The notes under the pieces: generated by a model
What the model saw: the letters and a program-made list of their open reading frames with translations, nothing else
Database searches by the model: none
Told to the model about the DNA's origin: nothing
Translations under genes and position numbers: made by a program
Part shown: positions 52,362-61,072 of the stretch, piece after piece
Numbering within the stretch: the first letter of the stretch is position 1
Layout of the letters: each line of letters starts with the position of its first letter
Assembly (NCBI RefSeq): GCF_003932785.1
Contig: NZ_RQYT01000006.1
Span: 34,169 to 98,168 of the forward strand
DNA length: 64,000 bases
Direction of reading: 5' to 3'
From: Arachnia propionica
GTDB taxonomy: Bacteria > Actinomycetota > Actinomycetes > Propionibacteriales > Propionibacteriaceae

Positions 52362-53932
52362 ACCGCCGCGGGAGTGTAGTCGTCGGAATACCCGGCGATC
52401 GTGACTCCGGCCCGTTCCAGCACGAGACGGGCGGAGTCACCCACGGCGAAGACCAGGACGTCGGGGTTCCAGCCGAGCAGCCGTCCCGTCGCGATGGCGT
52501 TGGAACCGGATGTGACGACCACGACGTCGAAGAACCCCTGGTTCCACTGATCGAGGATCTCGGCCGGTGCCTCGCTGAGGACCTGCATGGTGTAGATCGG
52601 GATGAGTTGGGCATTCCAGCCCTTGGCCTGAAGCTCGGAGATGAAGCTCGGGGCCAGCAGCGCCGAACCGGGAACGAGCACGGTGCCCTCGCCGTCCGGC
52701 CAGATGTCGAGCAGGGCCCGCACCCCGGAGGCGTTCTCGGGCACGAGGTCGATCTCGTACCCCAAGGCGCGCAGGGCCTCGGCGGTCCCCGCACCGACCG
52801 CGGCGATCTTGACCCCCTTCGGGAGGGTCCAGCCGAGATCCCGGATGCTCTCCACGGCCCTGACCGACGTGAAGGCCAACCACTGCGCCCCATCGAGGGT
52901 GGAGGAGACGGCCAGCACCTCACGGCGTTGCAGCTCGACGGCGGTCACGTCGAGTCCGAACTCCCGCAACCCGCGAGCCATGCGCCCCTCTTCGCGAGGG
53001 ACGAGGACGCGGGCCCGGTCGATCTCCGTCACGCGCTGCTTCGGCTCGTCATCCTCCTCCGGCTCGGGGCGCGGTGGGCGTCCGATCTCCTCGGCTCCCT
53101 TGAACCTCAGGTAGGCGGCTGCCTTCTGGGCGGTCCGCACCGCGTGCAGTTCGGAGGTGGGCATGCCCATCTGGACGGACAACCCCTTGGAACCGTCGTT
53201 CGGCAGCACCGAGACCATGAGGGAGAGCACCCCCGCCCGATGGGCCCGGGCGGCGACGGAGACGCTGTCGGCCACGTTGAGGGCACCGACCGCGGCCCGT
53301 TCCGCCATGACACACACCCGGGTGTCCGGGTGGTCGAGGACGGACAGGGCCTGGACGAGGTCCTCGTCCTCGCTGCGGCACTCAAGGCCGATCGCACCCA
53401 GACCTGCGGCGGGCAACGTCGGCAGGTACTCGGTCACGTCATCGAGACGCCCCACGGCCTCGAAGTCCGCCGCACCGGCCACGACGCCCGCGATCTCGCC
53501 CGACCTGACCTTGTCGAGGAACTGGATGAGCTGTCCTGCCGTCCGTTCCACGAACTGCAGGCCGGGGTTGAGGGCCAGGAGCTGGGCGCGACGCAGGGTG
53601 GAGCGGGTCGCGATGACGGACCCCTCGGGAAGGTTCACCAAGGTGACCCCGCCCATCGTGACCAGCGCGTCGCGCGGGTCGTTGCGTCGAAGGATGGCCG
53701 CGAAGGTCAGCCCCGGCATCGGCTGCTGCGGGATGCGGTGCATCCGATGGACCACGAGGTCGAAGTCGCCTCTCATGAGGCCGAGCCGCAGTGCGCCGAT
53801 GGTCTCGGCGTCACCGGCAGCCGGGATCCGGATGATGGTGACCTCGTGTCCGAGTCCCCTCAGCTTCTCCGCGACGGCCTCACTTCGTGCGACGTCGACT
53901 GTCGAGTTCTTGGTACCCAGGCTGATCTTCAC
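52328..53932 (-). CDS. HemC-HemD-like fusion with degenerate hydroxymethylbilane synthase domain
   Basis: The 534-residue protein follows the layout of the hemCD fusion of the same locus but its HemC half (about 1-270) has lost key residues. The HSxKDxP loop reads VHRMHRIPQQP, so the catalytic Lys and Asp are gone. The cofactor loop with Cys reads GALNVADSVSVAARAH, with no Cys to hold dipyrromethane. RRAQL remains. An acidic linker (PEPEEDDEPKQ) joins it to a HemD half (about 285-534) with RVLVPREEGRMA, GAGTAEALRALGYEI and the conserved Tyr in IPIYTMQ. The HemD half may still be active. The GTG start has GGAGG 4 bases upstream. Confidence 0.85.
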   Translation of the reverse strand: MKISLGTKNSTVDVARSEAVAEKLRGLGHEVTIIRIPAAGDAETIGALRLGLMRGDFDLVVHRMHRIPQQPMPGLTFAAILRRNDPRDALVTMGGVTLVNLPEGSVIATRSTLRRAQLLALNPGLQFVERTAGQLIQFLDKVRSGEIAGVVAGAADFEAVGRLDDVTEYLPTLPAAGLGAIGLECRSEDEDLVQALSVLDHPDTRVCVMAERAAVGALNVADSVSVAARAHRAGVLSLMVSVLPNDGSKGLSVQMGMPTSELHAVRTAQKAAAYLRFKGAEEIGRPPRPEPEEDDEPKQRVTEIDRARVLVPREEGRMARGLREFGLDVTAVELQRREVLAVSSTLDGAQWLAFTSVRAVESIRDLGWTLPKGVKIAAVGAGTAEALRALGYEIDLVPENASGVRALLDIWPDGEGTVLVPGSALLAPSFISELQAKGWNAQLIPIYTMQVLSEAPAEILDQWNQGFFDVVVVTSGSNAIATGRLLGWNPDVLVFAVGDSARLVLERAGVTIAGYSDDYTPAAVHSLMKEVIEG

Positions 53933-53996
53933 TCGTCCTCCACTGTCCTTTCGACGGCTCCCGTGCCGCCTCCTGTCCCAGCCTACCGAGGATGTG

Positions 53997-55526
53997 TCAG
54001 TCCAGCACCCAGCTCGGCAATCCGATCATGTAGGAGCTGATCTCGCCGCCCTCGTGGTTGGCGGCGAACAGGATGCGGCTGAGGTCCCTGGACACGGTGG
54101 CCTGCGGCTCCAGGAAGTACTCCTTCTTCTTCGGATCGGTCGGCCACGTGCTGTGGACGTGGGCCACGTTGAGGACCCGTCCGCCCGGCTTGAGCTCCAG
54201 CAGCCACACCTTGCGGTACTCGGCTCGCAGCTCCGTGATCGCGCTCTCGCCGTTCTTGGCGGCCTCCCCGTAGGTGGAGATCACGGCCCAGCCGGGCCGG
54301 TCGAAGCACTGGGCGCTGATGTGGCAGGCGTAGAGCTCGCTGTTCTGCGTGTTGGGGTAGAGCGTGTGCAGCGCATGCTTCTCTCCCGTTTCGAGGTCGA
54401 TGGAGATGATGGCCCCATCCTTGTAGGACGCGGCGACGTAGAGGTCGTGACCGTTGGCCCCGATCGCCAGGTCCGAGTGCTCGGAGTTCTCGATGAGCAG
54501 TCGGGAGGACGAGAAGTCGGTGCTGTAGCTGATCGTGGCACCCTTCTTGTACTCATCGTTGTAGGGCCAGGAAGCCACCACGAAACGGCCGCTGGGGCTG
54601 GTGCTCACATGGTCCGGCACGTGATGCGGGAAGGGGAACTTGGCTGCGTCCAGGGTGCCGAGGATGGTGCCGGTGCTGAGATCCACCGAGACGATGCCGT
54701 AGCAGGCCTTCTGCTTCGTGGCCTCATCGTAGGTGCCGGCCAGGACGCTCAGGACACGTCCGTCAACGCTTCGGGTGCCCTCCCCCGCGGTCCAGAAGGC
54801 GGTGGCCTTGGGCCAGGGAGTCTTGCCGGTGAAGTCGAAGACCACCCTGCCGTCCTGGTCCCACCACTGCATGCCGCCGTCGCGCTGGGTGTGGATGTAG
54901 CGCTTCGGGTCCTTCGGGTCCCACAGGGGCTCGCAGTTGCCCGCCAGGCGGGGCAGCACCTGGAGCTTCTCGAAGGTGGCGGCGTCGTGGAGGCTCCAGT
55001 AGCCGTTCTGCGCCTCCGCCATGAAGCGGGAGTTGTCCGCGTTGAACGCCTGGGAGCGGGAGTAGTGATGCCGCAGATGTTGTCCCGTGCCCGAGTCGGC
55101 GGCGGTGACCCGGTGGATCCGGGTGCCGTAGACCGGGTCGATGACGGCGTCATCGAGCCCCTTCGACAGGGCAGGCCGGGGCCGCGGGGTGATGGGATCC
55201 GCCGACAGGGGCGTCAGCTTGAAGGAACGGTCGTAGAGCGCATCGAAGGGATTGCCGGTGGCACTGGGCGAGGCAGCGGCCTCCGGGACGACGGCCTCGG
55301 CCGAGCTGGTTGCCGCGGTCGGGCTGGGCGCCGCGGTGGCGCTCGGCGTGGGAGTCGGGGTGGGGGTCGGCGTCGCCGCCGGGGTGGCCGTCGCTGCCGC
55401 AGTCGCCGAGGCACTCGGGCTGGGAGTCGGGCTGGCGGGCGGGACGGGTGTCGGGGGAACCGGTCGGCAGGCCGCCAGGCCCGAGAGCGTTCCCATGAGC
55501 ACAAAGTTTCGTCGTGCGATTCTCAT
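53997..55526 (-). CDS. Tat lipoprotein, beta-propeller-like, unknown function
   Basis: The 509-residue protein starts MRIARRNFVLMGTLSGLAAC, a twin-arginine signal (RRNFVL) with a lipobox (LAAC). A Pro/Thr/Ala/Ser linker of about 70 residues with runs of TP and SP follows. The remaining ~400 residues are rich in short beta strands with repeated W and D-G turns (such as HLRHHYSRSQAFNADNS and HHVPDHVSTSPSGRFVVASW), suggesting a propeller related to TolB or oligogalacturonate-lyase-like proteins. No catalytic residues are certain. AGGAGG lies 7 bases before the ATG. The function is not known. Confidence 0.7.
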   Translation of the reverse strand: MRIARRNFVLMGTLSGLAACRPVPPTPVPPASPTPSPSASATAAATATPAATPTPTPTPTPSATAAPSPTAATSSAEAVVPEAAASPSATGNPFDALYDRSFKLTPLSADPITPRPRPALSKGLDDAVIDPVYGTRIHRVTAADSGTGQHLRHHYSRSQAFNADNSRFMAEAQNGYWSLHDAATFEKLQVLPRLAGNCEPLWDPKDPKRYIHTQRDGGMQWWDQDGRVVFDFTGKTPWPKATAFWTAGEGTRSVDGRVLSVLAGTYDEATKQKACYGIVSVDLSTGTILGTLDAAKFPFPHHVPDHVSTSPSGRFVVASWPYNDEYKKGATISYSTDFSSSRLLIENSEHSDLAIGANGHDLYVAASYKDGAIISIDLETGEKHALHTLYPNTQNSELYACHISAQCFDRPGWAVISTYGEAAKNGESAITELRAEYRKVWLLELKPGGRVLNVAHVHSTWPTDPKKKEYFLEPQATVSRDLSRILFAANHEGGEISSYMIGLPSWVLD

Positions 55527-55730
55527 TGTTCAACCTCCTGAGGCCGAAACCTACAACCGCTCCCATTCCATTCTCAACGCATTTTCCCGGCCCTTTCAGA
55601 CCGATTCAGGCGCATCCTCCCCGCCATTGTTGACCGGGCGTCAAGGACGGGAGAGGTCAGCCGTAAGGGCATCGCCCCTCGTCGCACGAATGCCCTGCGA
55701 CTAGGGCACGAGCCGGTGCAAAGCCACCGC

Positions 55731-55763
55731 CAAGACAATGTCAAGACGATGTCAAGAATTGCG
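55731..55763. promoter_or_regulatory. Three 11-base direct repeats (CAAGACRATGT)
   Basis: CAAGACAATGT, CAAGACGATGT and CAAGAATTGCG follow each other without gaps from 55731 to 55763. Heptamers with 11-base period are typical of OmpR/PhoB-type response regulators. The site is about 205 bases upstream of the Tat lipoprotein gene, in a 324-base gap without any gene. Confidence 0.5.
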
Positions 55764-55800
55764 TCGGAAGAAAGGCGGACACGATCACCAACCCCGGAAA

Positions 55801-55839
55801 GTCAAGGTGGGTGCCGTTCGACGCGACACCCACCTTGAC
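55801..55839 (-). terminator. Terminator after the SRPBCC gene
   Basis: GTCAAGGTGGGTG (55801-55813) pairs perfectly over 13 bases with CACCCACCTTGAC (55827-55839). On the minus strand it lies 11 bases after the SRPBCC stop and is followed by TTTCC. Confidence 0.75.
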
Positions 55840-55850
55840 CGTTCCCTCAA

Positions 55851-56291
55851 TCAGGCCTGCAGATAACTGCGCAGCCCCTCCAGGGCCGGGGAGAACACCT
55901 GGGCGGCGAAGAACTCCCGCCACTGGTCCCGCTCCGACGGATGACACTCGAAGTCCACCCACCACTCGACCAGCGACGCCCCGCTGTCCGCGACGGGGGT
56001 CACCTGGACCCGCGCGACGTAGTCGGTCACGGGGAAGGGGGCTGGATCGCAGAACCCGTAGGCGAAACTCCGCTCGATGTCGTCGAGGGCCATGAGTTGC
56101 TCCCGGATCCGGGAGTCCCCCAGCTGGAAGCTGCGCACCGCACCCACGGTCGTTCCGGTCAGCCCGTCCTCGATGTGGCTCTCGGAGACCGCCTCGGAGA
56201 ACCATGTGGCCAGGCCGTTGAAGTCCCGGATCGTGGCCCACACCACCTCGGCGGGGCGCGCCACGATCGTGCTGTGGTACGACCTGGTCAT
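55851..56291 (-). CDS. SRPBCC-family small ligand-binding protein
   Basis: The 146-residue cytosolic protein has the START/polyketide-cyclase fold pattern: [20 protein letters not shown] at the start, [17 protein letters not shown] in the middle, and a long C-terminal helix ending in [10 protein letters not shown]. The family binds hydrophobic ligands or acts as a cyclase. It is the last gene of the Tm-1-like/PEP-hydrolase operon and its start overlaps the preceding stop by 4 bases, so it probably works in the same unknown pathway. Confidence 0.8.
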   Translation of the reverse strand: MTRSYHSTIVARPAEVVWATIRDFNGLATWFSEAVSESHIEDGLTGTTVGAVRSFQLGDSRIREQLMALDDIERSFAYGFCDPAPFPVTDYVARVQVTPVADSGASLVEWWVDFECHPSERDQWREFFAAQVFSPALEGLRSYLQA

Positions 56292-57124
56292 GCCTCGGCC
56301 TTCCCGAAGGTGATCGCCTTGAAGTCCTCCGTCTGCTTGCGGATACCGACCTCGGTCGGGAACCGCTCAATGGAGCTGGCACCGTAGAAACCGACGATGC
56401 CCTCGGTGTGGTCAAGGATGTACTGCGCGTCCTCGGGATTGGCGATGGGGCCGCCGTGGCACAGACACAGGATGTCCGGGTTGACGGTCTTCGCTGCGTC
56501 AGCAAGCGCCTGGACCTTCACGGCAGCCTCCTCCAGGGTCAAGGCGGTCTGTGCCCCGATGGTCCCCGAGGTGGTGAGACCCATGTGCGGAACGAGGATG
56601 TCAGCACCAGCCCTGGCCATGTCCTTGGCCTGTTCCTCGTCGAAGACGTAGGGCGAGGTGAGCAGATCCATCTCATGCGCCATCCGGATCATGTCGATCT
56701 CGGGCCCGTAGCCCATCCCGGTCTCCTCGAGGTTGGCCCGGAAGACACCGTCGATGAGGCCGACGGTCGGGAAGTTCTGCACCCCCGCGAAACCGATCTC
56801 CTTCACCTGACGGAGGAAGTGTGGCATGACGCGGAACGGGTCGGTGCCGTTGACGCCGGCCAGGACGGGGGTGTGCCCCACGACGGGGAGGACCTCGTTG
56901 GCCATCTCCATGACGATGGCGTTGGCGTCACCGTAGGCCAACAGCCCCGACAGCGACCCACGACCGGCCATGCGGAACCGGCCGGAGTTGTAGATGACCA
57001 GGAGGTCGATGCCCCCGGCCTCGGCCGACTTGGCGGTGATACCGGTTCCCGCACCACCCCCGATGATCGGTTTGCCCTCGGCCACCTGGGCGCGGAAACG
57101 GGCGAGGATCTCGTTGCGTGACAT
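56288..57124 (-). CDS. TIM-barrel phosphoenolpyruvate hydrolase-family protein
   Basis: The 278-residue protein begins [20 protein letters not shown] and has [37 protein letters not shown], and [15 protein letters not shown]. These match the bacterial TIM-barrel family that is paired with, or fused to, UPF0261/Tm-1-like proteins; the reaction is not established and 'PEP hydrolase' is an annotation by similarity. The ATG at 57124 has GGAG 8 bases upstream. It is 23 bases downstream of the UPF0261 gene. Confidence 0.85.
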   Translation of the reverse strand: MSRNEILARFRAQVAEGKPIIGGGAGTGITAKSAEAGGIDLLVIYNSGRFRMAGRGSLSGLLAYGDANAIVMEMANEVLPVVGHTPVLAGVNGTDPFRVMPHFLRQVKEIGFAGVQNFPTVGLIDGVFRANLEETGMGYGPEIDMIRMAHEMDLLTSPYVFDEEQAKDMARAGADILVPHMGLTTSGTIGAQTALTLEEAAVKVQALADAAKTVNPDILCLCHGGPIANPEDAQYILDHTEGIVGFYGASSIERFPTEVGIRKQTEDFKAITFGKAEA

Positions 57125-57147
57125 GTCTTCTTCTCCTTCTCGTGTGG

Positions 57148-58362
57148 TCAACGCGTGATGGCTGCGTGGAGGGCCTCGGCCATGGCGGCACCGAAGCCCG
57201 GTGAGTTGATGTCCTGGTCCCGCTCGTGCACCACGACCGGGCTGCCCTCGAGACCGGAGCGCAGCGCGGCGAACAGCGCCTCGTCGGCGGCCGCGTCGTG
57301 GAAGGGGGCACCCTCGACGTCGATGGCGCTCACCCCACGCAACGGGATGAACAGCTCCGTCGGGCCGGTGGCCGCCGCGAGCTTGGCGGCGATCCGGCGT
57401 CCCAGCTCCGCCATCTCCTCAACGGTGGTCCGCATGAGGGTGACGGTGGGGTTGTGGACGAACAGGGTGCGGCCGCGGAACTGATCGGGCACCGTGTCCA
57501 TCGGCCCGAAGTTCACCATGTCGAGGGCCCCGAGGCTCACCACCTGCGGCAGACCACACGCCCCGGCACGTTCCAGCCGGTCGGGCCCCGCGGAGAGGAC
57601 TCCCCCGACCAGATCGTCCGCGAGCTCCGTCGTCGTCAGGTCGCACACGCCCGCGAGGAGTCCGGACTCGACGAGCTTCTCCATGGCACGGCCTCCGGTT
57701 CCGGTGGCGTGGAAGACGAGGACCTCGTAGCCCAGGTCGACGAGACGGGCCCTGGCCTCGTCGGCCGCGGGCGTGGTCACACCGAACATCGTGATGGCCA
57801 CCAACGGCCTGCTCCCTGCATCCTCGACACGCCCCTCGCATGCGACTGCCATGCCCGCCACCGCGGCCGCGGCGTTCCCCAGCACCTTCAGCGAGACCGA
57901 GTTGATGCCCGCGACGTCGACGACGGAGTACATGAGGGTGGCGTCGACCTCACCCACGTAGGGGCGGACATCACCCGAGGCCATGGTGGAGACCAGGAGC
58001 TTGGGGAACCCGATGGGCAGGGCATGCATCGCTGCGGCTGCAACGGAGGAGCCGCCGGAACCGCCGATGGCCAGCAGCGCGTGGATACGGCCCTCGGAGC
58101 ACAGCCCCCGCACGACCTCAGCCACTCCCCTGCTCATCACTCCCATCATCTCGCCGCGGTCGCGGCGCTCCCGCAACTCCTCGGGGTCCTCCCCCGCGGC
58201 GCGGATGACCTCATCCGAGGTGACGTCCGCCAGCTCGCTCGTGGAGAACGAGCCGACGTCGATGGTGAGCGTCTCCGCCCCATGAGCGCGCAGCTGCTCA
58301 ATGAGCCAGCGGTACTCCTCTTGTTTGGTGTCCAGTGTTCCGATCACAGCGACGACAGGCAT
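57148..58362 (-). CDS. Tm-1-like ATP-binding protein (UPF0261)
   Basis: The 404-residue protein begins [20 protein letters not shown] and has a [13 protein letters not shown] nucleotide-binding-like loop and [18 protein letters not shown] (here [18 protein letters not shown]). This is the bacterial UPF0261 family, homologous to the N-terminal domain of tomato Tm-1. With the following TIM-barrel gene it corresponds to the two halves of plant Tm-1. The bacterial function is unknown. The ATG at 58362 follows AAAGGAG; the upstream frame is discarded. Divergent from it is a MocR regulator. Confidence 0.88.
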   Translation of the reverse strand: MPVVAVIGTLDTKQEEYRWLIEQLRAHGAETLTIDVGSFSTSELADVTSDEVIRAAGEDPEELRERRDRGEMMGVMSRGVAEVVRGLCSEGRIHALLAIGGSGGSSVAAAAMHALPIGFPKLLVSTMASGDVRPYVGEVDATLMYSVVDVAGINSVSLKVLGNAAAAVAGMAVACEGRVEDAGSRPLVAITMFGVTTPAADEARARLVDLGYEVLVFHATGTGGRAMEKLVESGLLAGVCDLTTTELADDLVGGVLSAGPDRLERAGACGLPQVVSLGALDMVNFGPMDTVPDQFRGRTLFVHNPTVTLMRTTVEEMAELGRRIAAKLAAATGPTELFIPLRGVSAIDVEGAPFHDAAADEALFAALRSGLEGSPVVVHERDQDINSPGFGAAMAEALHAAITR

Positions 58363-58425
58363 GCGTGTCCACTCCTTTGTGTCCGATGCCCTTGACCCTA
58401 GGGAGACCCCACGCAGCGGGCCAGC

Positions 58426-58443
58426 CCAATTTCCGAGGATTGG
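58426..58443. promoter_or_regulatory. Inverted repeat between UPF0261 operon and mocR gene
   Basis: CCAAT (58426-58430) and ATTGG (58439-58443) flank 8 bases in the 117-base divergent region. Two ACTGCCC heptamers follow before the mocR start. Both could be recognised by the MocR protein. Confidence 0.35.
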
Positions 58444-58479
58444 CACACTGCCCGGTCACGGGCATGCAGACTGCCCTGC

Positions 58480-59907
58480 ATGGGTCCCCACCTCACCGCC
58501 GCTCAGCTGTCCCGCCTGCTCGGACCGTGGACGGACGCGGCGCCCCGGCTCGCGGACGCCCTCGCCGCCACCATCGGCGACCTCGTCGACCGCGGCTTCA
58601 TACCGGCCGGCGCCCTCCTGCCGCCCCAACGCGACCTCGCCACGTCGCTGGGAGTCTCCCGCAGCACCGTCGCCACGGCACTCGGGCTGCTCGTCGCCCA
58701 GGGCCGGGCCTCGTCCAGGCAGGGGTCCGGCACCCGGATCCGGTCCACCCGGGCGGGACGGACCCACACGGATGCCGGCCGCCTCTTCTCCTTCACCAAC
58801 GCCTCCCCGGGGATCATCGACCTGTCGACCGGTGCGCTCCCCGCATCCCGTGTGGCCCGCGAGGTCCTGGCCGCCGGGGTCGGCGACCTCGACCCCTACC
58901 TCGACACCGACGGCTACTTCCCCGCCGGCATTCCCCTGCTCAGGCAGGCCATCGCCGAGCACCTCACCTCGTCGGGCATCCCCACCACCCCGGGGGAGAT
59001 CCTGGTGACCAACGGGGCACAGCACGCCACCCACCTCGCGGTCCGGGGACTCCTCAGCCCGGGGGACCTCGCCCTGTGCGAGGACCCCACCTACCGGGGC
59101 GCGCTGGAGGTCCTGGCCCAGGCCCAGGTCCGGGTCGAGGGAATCCGGATGGATCCAGGGGGCCTCGACGCGGATCTGGTCGCCCGGGCGCTGCGCCGCA
59201 CCCCCCAGGTGCTCCACTGCCAGACCAGCATCCACAACCCGACCGGTCTCACCTGGAGTCGCAGCCGGTGCCGCGAGGTGGCCGACCTCGTCAACGACGC
59301 CGCCCTGCCCGTCATCGAGGACTGCTGCTCCTGGGACCTGACGCTCACCCCACGACCCCGCCCCACTCTCGTCGGTCTCGTCGACCCGGACCTGCACGTC
59401 AGCTGCTGGACCATGTCGAAGCTGTTCTGGGGCGGGATACGAATCGGCTGGCTCCGCGCGTCGGAGAACCGGATCCGCACCTTCACCGAGCTGCGCAAGA
59501 CCGGGGACCTCGCCACCTCGGTGATGGATCAGCTGCTCGCGGTGCAGCTGCTGCACCGATCCGCGGAGGCCCGGCAGGAGCGTCGGGAAGACCTCAGGAA
59601 CCAACTCACCGCGACCCGGGAGATCCTGCAGAAGCACCTCCCGTCCTGGCACTGGCCGGAGATCGCGGGAGGATCGGGATTGTGGGTCGACGCCGGTGTG
59701 GACTCCCTGGCCCTGGCGGAGCGGGCCGCTCGGCTCGGCATCAAGCTCGCACCCGGCCCGGCCTTCTCACCCCACGAGGGACACCGGACGAGGCTCCGAC
59801 TGCCCATCGGGCAGGAGCCGGAACGTCTCGCCACCGCGGTCGGGCTGCTCCGGGAGGTCGTCGGGGAGGCCCGCGGCCACCCCACCCCCGCCGCACCAAT
59901 TAGGTGA
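58480..59907 (+). CDS. MocR-family regulator (GntR HTH fused to aminotransferase fold)
   Basis: The 475-residue protein has a GntR-type winged helix first (LPPQRDLATSLGVSRSTVATALGLLVAQG, about 47-75), then a class I aminotransferase domain with NGAQHATHLAVRGLLSPGD, HNPTGLTW, and the PLP Lys in WTMSKLFWGGIRIGW. MocR proteins sense PLP or amino compounds and act as activators or repressors of neighbouring genes. It is divergent from the UPF0261 operon, which is the most likely target. It ends 16 bases before the methyltransferase, across the iron box. Confidence 0.9.
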   Translation: MGPHLTAAQLSRLLGPWTDAAPRLADALAATIGDLVDRGFIPAGALLPPQRDLATSLGVSRSTVATALGLLVAQGRASSRQGSGTRIRSTRAGRTHTDAGRLFSFTNASPGIIDLSTGALPASRVAREVLAAGVGDLDPYLDTDGYFPAGIPLLRQAIAEHLTSSGIPTTPGEILVTNGAQHATHLAVRGLLSPGDLALCEDPTYRGALEVLAQAQVRVEGIRMDPGGLDADLVARALRRTPQVLHCQTSIHNPTGLTWSRSRCREVADLVNDAALPVIEDCCSWDLTLTPRPRPTLVGLVDPDLHVSCWTMSKLFWGGIRIGWLRASENRIRTFTELRKTGDLATSVMDQLLAVQLLHRSAEARQERREDLRNQLTATREILQKHLPSWHWPEIAGGSGLWVDAGVDSLALAERAARLGIKLAPGPAFSPHEGHRTRLRLPIGQEPERLATAVGLLREVVGEARGHPTPAAPIR

Positions 59908-59918
59908 CGCTAACCTTG
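59900..59918 (+). promoter_or_regulatory. DtxR/IdeR iron box overlapping a -10
   Basis: TTAGGTGACGCTAACCTTG agrees with the DtxR/IdeR consensus at about 15 of 19 positions, including TTAGGT and CTAACCT. TAACCT (59911-59916) inside it is a -10 hexamer 7 bases before the ATG at 59924. Iron-loaded repressor would block a leaderless promoter. Confidence 0.72.
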
Positions 59919-59923
59919 GCTTC

Positions 59924-60721
59924 ATGTCGAAGGATTCGTTGCCCCAATCCGATCGCCCCACCGAGAACGCCGCCGGACACTGGGTCCTGGCCCGCGCAGG
60001 GAAGCGGGTGCTGCGCCCCGGTGGTCTCGCCCTGACCCGTCAACTGCTCGACCGGTGCTCGCCCGGCGGCCGCGACGTGGTGGAACTCGCGCCCGGACTG
60101 GGCCGCACCGCGCGGGAGATCGTCGCCCAGCACCCCCGCTCGTACACCGGCGTGGATCGCGACGACAGCGCCGTCGCCCACGTGACCAAGGTGGTTCAAC
60201 CGTCGGGCGGCACCTGTCGGCAGGGCGACGCGAATGACACCGGCCTCGATGACGCCTCCGCCGACGTCGTCATCGGGGAGGCGATGCTCACGATGCAGAG
60301 CCCCCGAGCCAAGGGGGAGATCGTCGCCGAGGCGGCCCGCATCCTCCGTCCCGGCGGCAGCTACGCCATCCACGAGTTGGCGCTGGCCCCGGACGACATC
60401 GACCCGGAGGTGGGGACGGAGATCTCCAAGGCGCTGGCCCGTTCCATCCATGTCAACGCCCGCCCCCTGACCGTCGCACAGTGGCGGGAACTGCTCGAGG
60501 AGCACGGCTTGGAGGTCGAGTGGACCGCTACCGCCCCGATGGCCCTGCTGAAATTCGGCCGCAACCTCGCCGACGAGGGTCCGCTCGGCGTGGCCCGCAT
60601 GGTGTGGAACCTGCTCCGCCAGCCCGCGCTGCGGCGTCGCGTGCTCGACATGCGCGCCACCTTCACCCAGTATGAGAACCAGCTGCGGGGCGTCGCCCTC
60701 GTGGCCCGCAAGCCCGCCTGA
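59924..60721 (+). CDS. SAM-dependent methyltransferase
   Basis: The 265-residue cytosolic protein has the class I methyltransferase pattern: motif I VVELAPGLGRTAREIV, acidic end of strand 2 YTGVDRDDSAV, motif II ADVVIGEAMLTM, and motif III ILRPGGSYAIHELAL. The substrate is not evident. The start ATG follows the DtxR-type box, so the gene is expected to be induced in low iron. It forms an operon with the cupin 12 bases downstream. Confidence 0.85.
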   Translation: MSKDSLPQSDRPTENAAGHWVLARAGKRVLRPGGLALTRQLLDRCSPGGRDVVELAPGLGRTAREIVAQHPRSYTGVDRDDSAVAHVTKVVQPSGGTCRQGDANDTGLDDASADVVIGEAMLTMQSPRAKGEIVAEAARILRPGGSYAIHELALAPDDIDPEVGTEISKALARSIHVNARPLTVAQWRELLEEHGLEVEWTATAPMALLKFGRNLADEGPLGVARMVWNLLRQPALRRRVLDMRATFTQYENQLRGVALVARKPA

Positions 60722-60733
60722 ACCGGAGGAACC

Positions 60734-61072
60734 ATGACTGACAAAGAGAACCCGACCCTGAGCGTCGTCAAGGATGTCGCCTCACTCATCGAGGTGAACG
60801 AGGCCGCGACCGTGTCCCGCACCGTGATGAAGGCGGAATCGTGTCGAGCGGTCCTGTTCTCCTTCGACAAGGACGAGAAGCTGAGCGAGCACACCGCCGC
60901 GATGCCCGTCGTCGTGCAGACCCTTTCAGGCAGGTTCCTCATCGAGGCCGACGGCCAGGAGGTGGAGCTGCTCCCCGGGGATCTCATGCACTTCGGCACG
61001 CGCCTGCCCCACGCGGTGACCGCGCTGGAACCGAGCAAGCTGCTGCTGCTCATGCTCGACTCACGGAGCTGA
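60734..61072 (+). CDS. Small cupin-domain protein
   Basis: The 112-residue protein is a single cupin barrel: SFDKDEKLSEHTAAMPVVVQ supplies motif 1 with one His, and LLPGDLMHFGTRLPHAV supplies motif 2 with a second His. The first motif has fewer His/Glu metal ligands than classic cupins, so a metal may or may not bind. GGAGG lies 4 bases before the ATG. It shares the iron-box transcript with the methyltransferase and overlaps the end of the convergent MMPL gene by 12 bases. Confidence 0.85.
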   Translation: MTDKENPTLSVVKDVASLIEVNEAATVSRTVMKAESCRAVLFSFDKDEKLSEHTAAMPVVVQTLSGRFLIEADGQEVELLPGDLMHFGTRLPHAVTALEPSKLLLLMLDSRS

